Notes under the pieces: generated by a model | Seen by the model: only the letters and a program-made list of their open reading frames with translations | What the model was told of the DNA's origin: nothing | Databases searched by the model: none | Program-made: the position numbers and the translations under genes | In this document: positions 26,763 through 37,009 of the stretch, in pieces | Numbering within the stretch: position 1 is the stretch's first letter | Layout of the letters: the number at the start of each line of letters is the position of its first letter | Assembly (NCBI RefSeq): GCF_001606025.1 | Contig: NZ_CP014945.1 | Location: 1,922,001 to 1,986,000 of the forward strand | Reading direction: 5' to 3' | Source: Psychrobacter alimentarius | Lineage (GTDB): Bacteria; Pseudomonadota; Gammaproteobacteria; Pseudomonadales; Moraxellaceae | Length of the DNA stretch: 64,000 nucleotides

Positions 26763-27686
26763 ATGGAACGCAGCCAAATTGAAGCTTTAGCCACGCAATT
26801 CGTCAAAGGCAAAATCGACTTCCCTGAACAAGTCAATCCACGCATACAAGCGATCGTTTTGCGTCTCGTCACAGACCTTATGCAAGCCATCAACGATCTA
26901 AAAATCACGGCCGATGAATACTGGTCTGGTGTGGAGTTCATTGGTGATTTGGGCAAAGAAGCAGGGTTATTGTCACCTGGGCTTGGCTTCGATCACTTTA
27001 TGGATCTGATGATTGAAGAAGATTTAAAAGCAGCGGGGCTGGATGGTGGGACGGTTCGTACCATCGAAGGCCCACTTTATGTCGCTGGTGCGCCAGAAGA
27101 AAAAGGTTTTGCGCGTCTAGATGATGGTACGAATCTTGATATTGGCACCGTATTGTTTATGCAAGGCACGGTTTATGGTGAAGACAACCAGCCACTACCA
27201 AACGCCAAAGTAGAAGTCTGGCACGCCAATAGCTTGGGCAACTATTCGTTCTTTGATGAGTCACAAACACCGTTTAACCTACGTCGCAGTATCATCACGG
27301 ACGAAAACGGCAAGTATGCGTTTCGTAGCATTGTACCGCTTGGGTATTCAGTGCCACCAGATGGCATGACACAAAAAGTACTCGGTGCGCTAGGCCGTCA
27401 TGGTCATCGCCCTGCCCACATTCACTTCTTTGCTAGTGCAGAGGGTTATCGCAAGTTGACCACACAGATCAACATCGATGGCGATGAATACTTATGGGAT
27501 GACTTCGCTTTTGCAAGCCGTGAAGGTTTAGTACCAGAAGTCACGATGGTCGAAGAGGCAGACAAGCTAAAAGAAAAAGAAGTTGATAAGCCTTACGCCA
27601 GCATTGATTTTGATTTTTATCTTGTCAAAGACCTCGAACAATCCATCCAAGGCAGCGAAGTCGAACGCCGACGCGCCCAAGGTTAA
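26763..27686 (+). CDS. catA: Catechol 1,2-dioxygenase
   Basis: Intradiol cleavage of catechol to cis,cis-muconate using non-heme Fe(III). 307 residues: helical N-terminal linker domain (dimerisation, lipid binding) and C-terminal beta-sandwich. The four iron ligands are visible: Y161 (LGNYSFFD), Y195 (PLGYSVP), H219 and H221 (HRPAHIHFF). The ribosome binding site AAGGAG is strong. The 226-bp gap from catC and 159-bp gap to benA leave room for internal promoters, although no CatM operator is seen in either. Confidence 0.97.
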   Translation: MERSQIEALATQFVKGKIDFPEQVNPRIQAIVLRLVTDLMQAINDLKITADEYWSGVEFIGDLGKEAGLLSPGLGFDHFMDLMIEEDLKAAGLDGGTVRTIEGPLYVAGAPEEKGFARLDDGTNLDIGTVLFMQGTVYGEDNQPLPNAKVEVWHANSLGNYSFFDESQTPFNLRRSIITDENGKYAFRSIVPLGYSVPPDGMTQKVLGALGRHGHRPAHIHFFASAEGYRKLTTQINIDGDEYLWDDFAFASREGLVPEVTMVEEADKLKEKEVDKPYASIDFDFYLVKDLEQSIQGSEVERRRAQG

Positions 27687-27764
27687 TGATCGCTTGATAG
27701 TGTCATGCAATAGCGAGCGTTTAAGGCCATTTACTATTGACTATAAATAAACCATCAAATTTTG

Positions 27765-27797
27765 CGTTTGATACGTCCATAGCTGCCGTATCAAGCG
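27765..27797. repeat. Inverted repeat between catA and benA
   Basis: CGTTTGATACG and CGTATCAAGCG form an 11-bp stem (one G-T wobble) around an 11-nt loop. No T-tract follows, so it is not a standard terminator. It may be a processing or attenuation hairpin; ATAC and GTAT occur in it but 13 rather than 7 bp apart. Confidence 0.5.
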
Positions 27798-27845
27798 TCG
27801 ACTCTTACTCTTATTTCATACCGTTATTATACAAGGAAGGCCATT

Positions 27846-29219
27846 ATGAGCGAGCGTATCAATCTAGTACCTGAAGGATCAGATATTACCATCGATGATT
27901 TTTTAGAAGAAAATAAAGAAGAAGGCGTTTATCGTTTGCATCGTAGTGCCTTCACCAATCAAGAGCTGTTCGAGCTTGAAATGAAGCATATCTTTGAAAG
28001 CAATTGGGTTTATCTGGCACATGAAAGTCAGGTGCCAAATAACAATGATTACTACACCTCATACATTGGACGTCAGCCCGTCATCCTTGCCCGTAATAAA
28101 GAAGGCGAGCTACATTGTATGATCAACGCGTGCTCACATCGCGGCGCACAATTATGCCGTCATAAAAAAGGCAATAAAGCGACTTACACCTGCCCCTTCC
28201 ACGGCTGGACTTTTAATAACTCAGGCAAACTACTCAAAGTAAAAGACCCAAGACACGCAGGGTACCCTGAAGGCTTTAACAAAGAAGGCTCTCACGACCT
28301 CAAACCAGTCAAGCTTGCCAACTATAAAGGCTTTTTATTCGCCAGCCTAAATGATGACGTTGCCCCTATCGAAGAGTGGCTGGGCGGCTCTACCAAAATC
28401 CTTGACATGATTGTCAATCAATCTCCAGAAGGTCTCGAGGTCCTACGTGGCACCTCAACCTACACCTTTGATGGTAACTGGAAGCTGCAAGCAGAAAATG
28501 GTGCCGACGGCTACCATGTGTCAGCCGTACATTGGAACTACGCGGCGACGACTGCGCGCCGTAAAGAGCAAGAAGCGATAAAGGCAGACAACATCAAAGC
28601 CATGAATGCAGGGAAATGGGGTCGTCAAGGCGGTGGGTTTTACTCTTTTGAAAACGGTCATATGCTGCTATGGACACATTGGGAAAACCCACAAGACCGT
28701 CCAAACTATGCGTATCGCGACGACTATGTGGCCAAATATGGCGAAGCGATGGCGGATTGGATGATTGGGCGTTCGCGTAACTTATGTCTGTATCCAAACG
28801 TCTACATCATGGATCAGTTTGGCTCGCAAATCCGCGTGCTTCGTCCGCTAGCCGTTGATAAAACTGAAGTCACCATTTGGTGTATCGCGCCAAAAGGCGA
28901 AAGTGACGAATCACGTACGCGCCGCATTCGTCAGTACGAAGACTTCTTTAACGTCACTGGCATGGCGACGCCTGACGATTTGGAAGAGTTCCGCTCATGT
29001 CAAGAAGGCTATAACGGAATTAAGCTGGAATGGAACGATATGTGCCGAGGCTCAGAGCATTGGATCGAAGGAGCTGATGAAGGCGCAGCTGCCATTGATC
29101 TTAAACCTTTGATGAGTGGGGTTAAGACTGAAGATGAGGGTCTTTATACCGTACAGCATCGCTACTGGCATGAAGAGATGAAAAAAGCCTTGGCGCAAAA
29201 AAACAACGACACGGTATAG
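27846..29219 (+). CDS. benA: Benzoate 1,2-dioxygenase, large (alpha) subunit
   Basis: Catalytic subunit of the Rieske dioxygenase that turns benzoate into the cis-diol. 457 residues. Rieske cluster ligands C96, H98 (NACSHRG) and C116, H119 (TCPFHGW); mononuclear iron site with the bridging D221 and ligands H224 and H229 in [13 protein letters not shown]. Close to Acinetobacter BenA throughout. benB follows after 64 bp and the reductase benC after that. Confidence 0.96.
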   Translation: MSERINLVPEGSDITIDDFLEENKEEGVYRLHRSAFTNQELFELEMKHIFESNWVYLAHESQVPNNNDYYTSYIGRQPVILARNKEGELHCMINACSHRGAQLCRHKKGNKATYTCPFHGWTFNNSGKLLKVKDPRHAGYPEGFNKEGSHDLKPVKLANYKGFLFASLNDDVAPIEEWLGGSTKILDMIVNQSPEGLEVLRGTSTYTFDGNWKLQAENGADGYHVSAVHWNYAATTARRKEQEAIKADNIKAMNAGKWGRQGGGFYSFENGHMLLWTHWENPQDRPNYAYRDDYVAKYGEAMADWMIGRSRNLCLYPNVYIMDQFGSQIRVLRPLAVDKTEVTIWCIAPKGESDESRTRRIRQYEDFFNVTGMATPDDLEEFRSCQEGYNGIKLEWNDMCRGSEHWIEGADEGAAAIDLKPLMSGVKTEDEGLYTVQHRYWHEEMKKALAQKNNDTV

Positions 29220-29283
29220 CTGGCGACCTAAGCCTGTCACTGACTGGTGATAGCAAGACCAATCAATATATAAGGATATGATC

Positions 29284-29781
29284 ATGAAAAACACAAGCGT
29301 TAGTATCGAAGAGATTCGGCAGTTTTTGTACCGTGAAGCACGCTTACTGGATGAAAAAAAATGGGAAGAATGGCTCGCCTGTTACGACGAAGACTGCCCA
29401 TTTTGGATGCCGAGTTGGGATGATGATGGCGAGCTGATTAGTGACCCACAAAGAGAGATCTCACTGATTTATTACCCTGATCGTCGTGGTCTTGAAGATC
29501 GTATCTTCCGTATCGAAACGGAGCGCTCATCTGCGACCATTCCCGATACCCGCACCGCTCATAATCTATCTAACATTGAACTGCTTGAAGATAACAACGG
29601 TATCGTGACAGTACGCTTTAATTGGATTAATAAATCTTATCGCTATCATGAGACCAATACTTACTGGGGTTACTCTCAGTACAAAATAGACATGACCCAA
29701 GACCGGCCAAAGATTTTGGATAAGTATGTGGTCTTAAAAGACGACTATGTGCATCAAATCATGGATGTCTATCACATCTAA
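29284..29781 (+). CDS. benB: Benzoate 1,2-dioxygenase, small (beta) subunit
   Basis: Structural beta subunit that joins BenA in an alpha3-beta3 hexamer. 165 residues of the NTF2-like beta-subunit fold; EEIRQFLYREARLLDEKKWEEWLACYDEDCPFWMP is the family opening. The ATG at 29284 is preferred over 29278, because TAAGGA ends 7 nt before it. Confidence 0.94.
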   Translation: MKNTSVSIEEIRQFLYREARLLDEKKWEEWLACYDEDCPFWMPSWDDDGELISDPQREISLIYYPDRRGLEDRIFRIETERSSATIPDTRTAHNLSNIELLEDNNGIVTVRFNWINKSYRYHETNTYWGYSQYKIDMTQDRPKILDKYVVLKDDYVHQIMDVYHI

Positions 29782-29886
29782 CATTCGCTAATTATTTGGT
29801 CATTGATCAGCCACTATCTAATCAATACTTAGCCACTATTTAGTCACTACGTTTCATTTCATACGTGTTGAAAAGGGATATTTCTC

Positions 29887-30903
29887 ATGGAATACAATAT
29901 TGCTCTACAGTTCGAAGACGGCGTCACAGGATTTATTAAGTGTGAAGCAGATGAGACGGTTGCCGAAGCCGCGTATCGTCAAAAATTTAACATTCCAGTG
30001 GATTGTCTAGATGGCGCATGTGGCACTTGCCGTTGCCATTGTGAATCGGGCAGCTATGACATGCACCCTGATATGTATATCGAAGATGCACTCACAGAAG
30101 CTGAAGCTAGCGAAGGCTATGTATTGACCTGTCAGATGATTCCTGAAAGCGACTGTGTCATTAAAGTACCAAGCTCTTCTGAAGCTTGCAAAGTCGGTAA
30201 ATCGACTTTTAAAGGCAAACTTCAACAGCTCAATGTCTTGTCTGAATCAACCATTCATTTTGGCATTGATATCGAAAATCCAGATGCTTTGGTATTTTTG
30301 CCCGGACAATACGTCAATATCAACATCCCCAATTCTGACGAGACACGCTCTTACTCGTTCAGCTCTGTGCCCAATGCCAAGCAGGCTGAGTTTGTGGTTC
30401 GTAATATTCCTAACGGCAAGATGAGCACCTTTTTATCGGATATCGCGCAACTTGGTCAAGACATTGATTTTGAAGGGCCATTTGGTAGCTTTTACTTGCG
30501 TCCTCTTGTGCGTCCGACTCTATTTTTGGCAGGTGGAACGGGCATTGCACCTTTTTTATCCATGTTAAAAAGTTTGGAAGTTGCTGGCGGTCATCACCCT
30601 GTCAAGATGGTTTATGGGGTCACCAATGATACAGATTTGGTAGAAATCGAAACACTTGAAGAGGTGAAACAAAACCATGCTTGGTTTGATTATCGTACCT
30701 GTGTGGCAAGCGAAGACAGTCGTCACGAGCGTAAAGGCTATGTCACAAGTCACGTGGAAGAGGACTGGTTAAATGGCGGTGATGTCGACGTGTATCTTTG
30801 CGGCCCTTTAGCCATGGTTGATGCTGTCAGTCATTGGTTAGATGCCAGCCAGCTCAAGCCCAGTAATTTTTATTATGAGAAATTTACGCCAAGTGAAAAG
30901 TAG
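29887..30903 (+). CDS. benC: Benzoate 1,2-dioxygenase electron-transfer reductase
   Basis: Passes electrons from NADH to BenAB. 338 residues in three parts: an N-terminal plant-type [2Fe-2S] ferredoxin domain with C40, C45, C48 and C82; an FAD-binding barrel (RSYSFSS); and an NADH-binding domain (LAGGTGIAPFLSML, later VYLCGP). All cluster ligands are present. A kdgT-like gene lies between it and benD, breaking the usual benABCD order. Confidence 0.95.
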   Translation: MEYNIALQFEDGVTGFIKCEADETVAEAAYRQKFNIPVDCLDGACGTCRCHCESGSYDMHPDMYIEDALTEAEASEGYVLTCQMIPESDCVIKVPSSSEACKVGKSTFKGKLQQLNVLSESTIHFGIDIENPDALVFLPGQYVNINIPNSDETRSYSFSSVPNAKQAEFVVRNIPNGKMSTFLSDIAQLGQDIDFEGPFGSFYLRPLVRPTLFLAGGTGIAPFLSMLKSLEVAGGHHPVKMVYGVTNDTDLVEIETLEEVKQNHAWFDYRTCVASEDSRHERKGYVTSHVEEDWLNGGDVDVYLCGPLAMVDAVSHWLDASQLKPSNFYYEKFTPSEK

Positions 30904-30952
30904 TAGCATCGCAACATACTAGGAAGATCACGTCATAAAGGAGAACGTGAAA

Positions 30953-32032
30953 ATGGAAAACATGGATAGTTATACAGGTCTAGACAGGCTTCTACTAAAG
31001 ATTCTCAAGATACCTGGTGCATTAATGATCGTACCCCTTTTTCTTGGAGTTATGTTCAATACTTTTGCACCACAAATATTAGATATTGGTAGCTTTACTA
31101 CTGCTCTTTTTAAAAACGGGCTTGCGGTTTTAATTGGACTTTTTTTTCTAGCAGTAGGCTCTCAAATTAGTTTTAAAACTGCATTGCCATCTGTAGAAAA
31201 AGGCGTTGTATTACTGCTTGCAAAATTTGGTATTGCTGTCATTTTTGGACTATCTGTTGCATTTTTTACTCCCGAAGGCATGCTTTTTGGATTATTACCT
31301 ATAGCTATTATTGCAGCGATGTCCAATTCAAACGGTTCACTTTATGTCGCTCTAACAAGTCAATTTGGAAACAAAACGGACAAAGGAGCCATCTCGATAC
31401 TTTCTATTAATGATGGACCTTTTCTTACTTTAGTCGCCCTTGGTGTAGCAGGACTTGCCGCGTTTCCCTTACTGGCGCTTTTCGCTGCTATTTTTCCAAT
31501 GATATTTGGTTTTATTCTTGGAAACAGCAGCATAATTGCTAGGAAATTTCTAGCGCCAGGAGAAAAACTCATTATTCCTTTCGCCGCTTTTGCTATTGGT
31601 GCTGGAATTAATCTAGAAGTATTACTAGGGCAAGGATCAGTTGGCATCTTATTGGGAGCTGCTACCGCAGTAATCTCTGGTGGTACTGCCCTGCTCGCTC
31701 TTTATTTTTGGCACAGGGTACGTCGACATCCCAAATCTTGTAGAAACCTAGTGGCTGCAGCTTCTGAAGCCAGTGTAGCAGGAAATGCGATTGCAACTCC
31801 CGCTATGGTCACTGCCTTAGACCCAAGCTATCTGCCTATACAAGGGGCTGCCACTGCGCAAATTGCTGCGGCAGTAGTTACCACCGCTTTCATTCTGCCG
31901 TTCTTCGTCGCTTGGTTAGCTGCTTGGCAAAAACGACAAGGAATTACACCTGAAAACGAAGATAGATTCTATGAAGAAAAAAGTATAAAACGTGAACATG
32001 TTTTAAAAGCGGAAGTAAATATAAAAAGTTAA
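30953..32032 (+). CDS. KdgT-family permease inserted in the ben operon
   Basis: A 359-residue inner-membrane protein with about ten spans, of the 2-keto-3-deoxygluconate permease (KdgT) family: KIPGALMIVPLFLGVMFNTF, GLFFLAVGSQISF, AAMSNSNGSLYVALTSQFG and AASEASVAGNAIATPAMV are family-like. No hexuronate or pectin genes are nearby. Position between benC and benD suggests a role with benzoate or an intermediate, perhaps uptake or efflux, but this is inference. It looks more AT-rich than its neighbours, hinting at separate origin. The ATG at 30953 has AAAGGAG 9 nt upstream; a GTG at 30947 is closer. Confidence 0.82.
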   Translation: MENMDSYTGLDRLLLKILKIPGALMIVPLFLGVMFNTFAPQILDIGSFTTALFKNGLAVLIGLFFLAVGSQISFKTALPSVEKGVVLLLAKFGIAVIFGLSVAFFTPEGMLFGLLPIAIIAAMSNSNGSLYVALTSQFGNKTDKGAISILSINDGPFLTLVALGVAGLAAFPLLALFAAIFPMIFGFILGNSSIIARKFLAPGEKLIIPFAAFAIGAGINLEVLLGQGSVGILLGAATAVISGGTALLALYFWHRVRRHPKSCRNLVAAASEASVAGNAIATPAMVTALDPSYLPIQGAATAQIAAAVVTTAFILPFFVAWLAAWQKRQGITPENEDRFYEEKSIKREHVLKAEVNIKS

Positions 32033-32103
32033 AAATGACAGCTATTTGAAATGACGTTAATACATCACATTATAAATCGAATATAAGTTTTTAGGAGATA
32101 GCA

Positions 32104-32883
32104 ATGAATAAACGCTTTGATAATAAGATCTGTATCGTAACGGGTGCCGCTCAAGGTATTGGACGCGGCGTTGCCATACGTCTCGCAAATGAGGGCGCAA
32201 AAGTCGTTATGGCAGATTTTTCACCTTTAGTAGAAGACGTGTTAGCAGAAATCACGACAAACGGCGGCGATGCGATAACGATTCAAGCCAATCTTGAAAC
32301 CTATCAAGGGGCACAAGATACGGTCAATAAAGCCATAGAGAATTATGGTCGTGTCGATGTACTCGTGAATAATGTTGGCGGTGCGATATGGATGAAGCCC
32401 TTTATCAACTTCTCAGAAGAGGACATCCAAAAAGAAATCAGTCGCTCATTATTTCCCACACTCTGGTGTTGCCGTGCGGTATTGCCAGTCATGGTCAAGC
32501 AGCAATCAGGCACTATCGTAAATGTCTCTTCCATCGCCACACGTGGCATCAACCGTATCCCTTATTCCACTGCGAAAGGTGGTGTCAACGCTATGACCGC
32601 CTCGCTCGCTTTTGAATACGCCAATGATGGTATCCGCGTCAATGCGGTCGCAACGGGCGGTACTGATGCGCCGCCCAGAAAAATCCCTCGAAATGCCACA
32701 CCCTTAACGGATGATGAAAAATCATGGATGCAGGCAGTCGTTGACCAAACCATTGATCGCACTTTTATGAAACGCTACGGCACAATCGATGAGCAGGTCA
32801 ATGCCATTGTATTTTTAGCGTCAGATGAGTCCTCGTATATCACTGGCAGCACAGTTCCTGTCGGTGGCGGCGACACAGGCTAA
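32104..32883 (+). CDS. benD: Benzoate diol dehydrogenase
   Basis: Oxidises and decarboxylates 1,6-dihydroxycyclohexa-2,4-diene-1-carboxylate to catechol with NAD+. 259-residue short-chain dehydrogenase: cofactor loop TGAAQGIGRG, NNVGG, catalytic serine in NVSSIATRG and Y-x-x-x-K in PYSTAKGG. The C-terminal SYITGSTVPVGGGDTG is typical of BenD/XylL. Its ribosome binding site is GGAG. Confidence 0.94.
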   Translation: MNKRFDNKICIVTGAAQGIGRGVAIRLANEGAKVVMADFSPLVEDVLAEITTNGGDAITIQANLETYQGAQDTVNKAIENYGRVDVLVNNVGGAIWMKPFINFSEEDIQKEISRSLFPTLWCCRAVLPVMVKQQSGTIVNVSSIATRGINRIPYSTAKGGVNAMTASLAFEYANDGIRVNAVATGGTDAPPRKIPRNATPLTDDEKSWMQAVVDQTIDRTFMKRYGTIDEQVNAIVFLASDESSYITGSTVPVGGGDTG

Positions 32884-32955
32884 ATTTTTTAGCGGTATTG
32901 TAGACTGACTCATCGTTACTACCCTTTGATTACCGCTCATTTGCAAGGAAGCAAT

Positions 32956-34149
32956 ATGGCCTCTGTCATCCAAACCTTAAAAGAAGACTGGTCACTCTCG
33001 GCGTCCGTGGCAGGATTTTTGGCGGTGCTCATCTCATATGCTGGCCCATTGATTATTTTCTTTCAAGCCGCGCAAGCCGCTCAGGTCTCAGATGCCATGA
33101 TGGCTTCTTGGATTTGGGGCATATCCATAGGCGCTGCTGTCTCTGGCATTTATCTGTCTATTAGGTATAAGGCACCTATCATCACTGCTTGGTCAGCGCC
33201 TGGCACGGCACTACTAGTGACCGTTTTTCCTGAGATGAGCATCAATGAGGCCATATCTGCTTATATCCTCTCAGCTGTGGTGATATTTTTGGTGGGCGCC
33301 ACTGGCTCTTTTGACAAGATTTTGCGGTGGATTCCTAACGGTATTGCAGCAGGCATGATGGCCGGCATTTTGTTTCAGTTTGGCTTAGAGTTGTTTGCTG
33401 CCACCAACACCATGCCATTTATCGTATTTAGCATGCTCGGTTGTTATTTATTCGCCAAGCGGTTTTCACCGCGCTACACCATGATTTGGGTCTTGCTATG
33501 CGGGGTTATCTTAAGTGTTTTACTTGGCAGAATGAATCCTGTCGATATGGATTTGGCGATTACCATGCCAACGATCATCTGGCCTGAATGGACATGGAAT
33601 GCGACGTTTAACCTTGCAATTCCGCTTATCTTGGTCAGCTTAACAGGACAGTTTTTACCTGGTATGGCCATTTTGAATCTCAGTGGCTACGACACGCCTG
33701 CCAAACCCATCGTCAGTGTGGCAAGCCTGGCTTCATTAGCGGTCGCTTGTGTGGGCGGCATTACCATTGTACTCGCGGCCATCACCGCAGCCTTGTGTAC
33801 GGGCAAAGATGCGCATGAGCTACAAGAAAAACGCTATATCGCAGGGGTTGCCAACGGTATCTTTTATTTATTAGGCGGCTTGTTTGCAGGCAGTATTGTC
33901 ATGGTATTTAGCCTACTGCCAAAGGAGTTAGTCGCGGCATTGGCTGGACTGGCACTCATTGGCGCTATCGCTACCAACATTACAATTGCTATGAAAGACG
34001 ACGAACAAAGAGATGCCGCCTTAATTACTTTTTTGGCGACCGCTTCTGGCATGAGCTTTTTGGGATTGAGCTCCGTGTTTTGGGGCATCGTGATCGGTAT
34101 GGTGGCCCATTATGTTTTAAACAAAAAACGTTTATTGTCATTTACTTAA
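32956..34149 (+). CDS. benE: Benzoate/H+ symporter
   Basis: Inner-membrane benzoate importer. 397 residues with about twelve spans; SVAGFLAVLISYAGPLIIFFQAA, ITAWSAPGTALL and LPGMAILNLSGYDTPAKPIV are characteristic of BenE. Starting at the ATG at 32956, with AAGGAAG just upstream, gives the family N-terminus. A second benzoate carrier, benK, ends the cluster. Confidence 0.94.
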   Translation: MASVIQTLKEDWSLSASVAGFLAVLISYAGPLIIFFQAAQAAQVSDAMMASWIWGISIGAAVSGIYLSIRYKAPIITAWSAPGTALLVTVFPEMSINEAISAYILSAVVIFLVGATGSFDKILRWIPNGIAAGMMAGILFQFGLELFAATNTMPFIVFSMLGCYLFAKRFSPRYTMIWVLLCGVILSVLLGRMNPVDMDLAITMPTIIWPEWTWNATFNLAIPLILVSLTGQFLPGMAILNLSGYDTPAKPIVSVASLASLAVACVGGITIVLAAITAALCTGKDAHELQEKRYIAGVANGIFYLLGGLFAGSIVMVFSLLPKELVAALAGLALIGAIATNITIAMKDDEQRDAALITFLATASGMSFLGLSSVFWGIVIGMVAHYVLNKKRLLSFT

Positions 34150-34279
34150 TCGCAAATGACACGAGTTATTGATAACGCCATCTCTCAGTAACCTCTATTA
34201 AAACCACATTACTATCATGATTTATCAAAGAAAATGCTAGCCAATGTTGACCAACTCTCCCCTTTTATAGGATATCAAT

Positions 34280-34972
34280 ATGATTAACAAAGCAGATAAA
34301 AACATCACGGATGTGCTCAGTCAAATCAAAGACGGTGCCACTATTATGATTGGCGGTTTTGGCACAGCAGGACAACCTGCCGAACTGATTGATGCGCTCA
34401 TTGATTTGGGTGTTAAAGACCTAGTGATTATCAACAATAATGCTGGTAATGGTGATCATGGACTTGCCAAGCTATTAAAAACAGGCGCGGTGCGCAAAAT
34501 TATTTGCTCGTTTCCGCGCCAATCGGATTCTTGGGTATTTGATGAGCTATATCATGCAGGCAAAATCGAGCTTGAGCTGGTACCACAGGGCAATCTGGCG
34601 TGCCGTATTCAAGCCGCAGGTATGGGACTTGGGGCGGTATATACGCCAACGGGGTTTGGCACTTTACTTGCCGAAGGTAAAGAGATGCGCCATATCGATG
34701 GTAAAGACTATGTCCTTGAGTATCCGATTAAAGCAGATTTTGCGTTAATCAAAGCAGATAAAGGCGATCGTTGGGGTAACTTAGTCTACCGCAAATCTGC
34801 CCGCAATTTCGGTCCTATCATGGCGATGGCAGCTGACATCACTATCGCTCAAGTTTCTAAAACGGTCGAGCTTGGTAAGCTAGATCCCGAACACATAATT
34901 ACACCCGGTATCTTTGTACAGCACGTGGTGCAAATTGAACCTACTTCCTCTACTACCGCAGCGATTGCTTAA
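34280..34972 (+). CDS. pcaI: 3-oxoadipate CoA-transferase subunit A
   Basis: With PcaJ transfers CoA from succinyl-CoA to 3-oxoadipate. 230 residues of the CoA-transferase I alpha family: IMIGGFGTAGQPAELIDAL (CoA-binding GGFG), NNNAGNGDHGLAKLL, and VPQGNLACRIQAAGMGLGAVYTPTGFG. pcaJ follows after 26 bp. Confidence 0.95.
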   Translation: MINKADKNITDVLSQIKDGATIMIGGFGTAGQPAELIDALIDLGVKDLVIINNNAGNGDHGLAKLLKTGAVRKIICSFPRQSDSWVFDELYHAGKIELELVPQGNLACRIQAAGMGLGAVYTPTGFGTLLAEGKEMRHIDGKDYVLEYPIKADFALIKADKGDRWGNLVYRKSARNFGPIMAMAADITIAQVSKTVELGKLDPEHIITPGIFVQHVVQIEPTSSTTAAIA

Positions 34973-34998
34973 TACGATCAATCATAAGGAGCGTCATC

Positions 34999-35667
34999 AT
35001 GAGCCATAGATTACTTACACGGGATCAAATCGCTGAGCGTGCTGCCCAAGATATTCCAGATGGTGCCTATGTCAATTTGGGCATTGGCTTACCCACCAAA
35101 ATTGCAAAATACTTACCGGCTGACAAAGACGTATTTTTACATTCAGAAAATGGCTTATTGGCTTTCGGCCCGCCTCCTGCCAAAGGTGAAGAAGATCCCG
35201 AACTTATCAATGCCGGCAAGGAATACGTCACCATGCTTGATGGTGGTAGTTTCTTTCACCACGGCGACTCATTTGCCATGATGCGCGGTGGTCATATCGA
35301 CATATGTGTGTTGGGTGCATTTCAAGTGGCGGCCAATGGTGACTTGGCCAACTGGAGTACGGGCGCGCCAGATGCCATACCTGCTGTTGGTGGCGCTATG
35401 GACTTGGCTGTTGGTGCCAAAAAAGTCTTTGTGATGACCAATCACACGACCAAAACAGGTGAGCCAAAGATAGTCAGCGAACTCACTTATCCTGTGACAG
35501 GCAAGCACTGCGTCGATCGTATCTTTACCGATCTATGTGTCATTGATGTCACTGATAAAGGGCTGGTAGTCACAGAGATGGTTGAGGGCTTGAGCTTTGC
35601 TGAGTTGCAAGCAGTGACTGACGCCACACTCATTGATGCCACAGGAATCAATGCCACGCAGGTATAA
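34999..35667 (+). CDS. pcaJ: 3-oxoadipate CoA-transferase subunit B
   Basis: Catalytic subunit partner of PcaI. 222 residues; the active-site glutamate lies in SENGLLAFGP, and NLGIGLPTKIAKYLP and GGHIDICVLGAFQVAANGD are family signatures. Strong AAGGAG before the start; pcaF follows after a short gap. Confidence 0.95.
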   Translation: MSHRLLTRDQIAERAAQDIPDGAYVNLGIGLPTKIAKYLPADKDVFLHSENGLLAFGPPPAKGEEDPELINAGKEYVTMLDGGSFFHHGDSFAMMRGGHIDICVLGAFQVAANGDLANWSTGAPDAIPAVGGAMDLAVGAKKVFVMTNHTTKTGEPKIVSELTYPVTGKHCVDRIFTDLCVIDVTDKGLVVTEMVEGLSFAELQAVTDATLIDATGINATQV

Positions 35668-35705
35668 CAAGACTCCATACTCAAATCTCATAACAGGATA
35701 TGACC

Positions 35706-36947
35706 ATGACCGACTTTATCACTGGTTTAAATGACGCTTATATTATTGATGCCATTCGCACACCATTTGGGCGTTATGGCGGTGGTTTGGCACCAATACG
35801 AGCAGACGATTTAGGTGCCATCCCCATCAAAGCATTAATGAAGCGTAATGCTAATGTTGACTGGAAGCAAGTAGATGATGTTATCTATGGCTGCGCCAAT
35901 CAGAGCGGAGAAGACAATCGTAATGTTGGACGTATGTCATCACTACTGGCTGGCCTGCCTTATCAAGTGCCCGCGACTACGGTAAATCGTTTGTGCGGCT
36001 CATCAATGGACGCCATCGCCATTGCCGCTCGTGCGATTAAAGCTGGAGAAGCCAACCTTATTATCGCAGGCGGTGTTGAAAGCATGAGCCGTGCGCCATT
36101 TGTGATGGGTAAATCAGACAAAGCATTTGGTCGTGCTCAAACCCTTGAAGACACCACGATGGGCTGGCGCTTTATCAATCCAAAGCTTGATGCCTTATAC
36201 GGTACGGAAACCATGCCACAAACTGCCGAAAATGTCGCTGAGCAGTTTGATATCAATCGCGCTGACCAAGATGCGTTTGCGCTACGTAGCCAACAACGTA
36301 CCAAAGCGGCGCAAGCATCGGGATTTTTCAAAGATGAGATTACCTCAGTCATTATTCCGAAGCGCAAAGGCGAGGCTGTTACTATTTATGTGGATGAACA
36401 CCCTCGTGCTGATACCACGCTTGAAAAATTAACCAAACTTCGTGCCATCGTCAAAGAAAACGGCACAGTGACGGCGGGTAACGCTTCAGGTATTAATGAT
36501 GGTGCGGCCGCTTTTTTAATCGCTTCAGAGCAAGCGGTGACACAGTTCGATTTAAAACCACGCGCTCGTATTGTGGCGGCAACGACAGTCGGTGTAGAAC
36601 CGCGCATTATGGGATTTGCGCCAGCGCCTGCCATAAAAAAATTACTGGCACAAACAGGTCTGTCACTTGATGAGATGGATGTTATCGAACTGAACGAAGC
36701 CTTTGCTGCGCAATCATTGGCCTGCACACGTGACTTGGGATTGCCTGACGATAGCGCACGCGTCAATCCCAATGGCGGTGCGATTGCACTTGGTCATCCA
36801 TTAGGTGCATCAGGTGCAAGATTGGTCTTGACCGCGCTCAATCAGCTCGAAAAAACCAGCAAACGCTTTGCCATCTGCTCGATGTGTATTGGCGTGGGAC
36901 AAGGTATCGCCATGATTATTGAACGTATAGATCACCAGTCATCGTAG
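35706..36947 (+). CDS. pcaF: 3-oxoadipyl-CoA thiolase
   Basis: Cleaves 3-oxoadipyl-CoA to succinyl-CoA and acetyl-CoA, the last step to central metabolism. 413-residue thiolase: acyl-accepting cysteine in TTVNRLCGSSMDAI, histidine in GGAIALGHPLGASGAR and second cysteine in CSMCIGVGQG. I chose the second ATG (35706), because the ACAGGA site is too close to the one at 35700. Confidence 0.95.
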   Translation: MTDFITGLNDAYIIDAIRTPFGRYGGGLAPIRADDLGAIPIKALMKRNANVDWKQVDDVIYGCANQSGEDNRNVGRMSSLLAGLPYQVPATTVNRLCGSSMDAIAIAARAIKAGEANLIIAGGVESMSRAPFVMGKSDKAFGRAQTLEDTTMGWRFINPKLDALYGTETMPQTAENVAEQFDINRADQDAFALRSQQRTKAAQASGFFKDEITSVIIPKRKGEAVTIYVDEHPRADTTLEKLTKLRAIVKENGTVTAGNASGINDGAAAFLIASEQAVTQFDLKPRARIVAATTVGVEPRIMGFAPAPAIKKLLAQTGLSLDEMDVIELNEAFAAQSLACTRDLGLPDDSARVNPNGGAIALGHPLGASGARLVLTALNQLEKTSKRFAICSMCIGVGQGIAMIIERIDHQSS

Positions 36948-37009
36948 TCATAACCCCATGCGCCACTACCATCTTAATAACCCCACAATGACAAATAAGG
37001 ATGATCGTT

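Noticed and set aside
27687..27845. CatM/BenM operator before benA
   Set aside because: ATAC and GTAT are present but 13 bp apart; a second candidate reads ATAC-N7-ATAC. Neither fits the motif.
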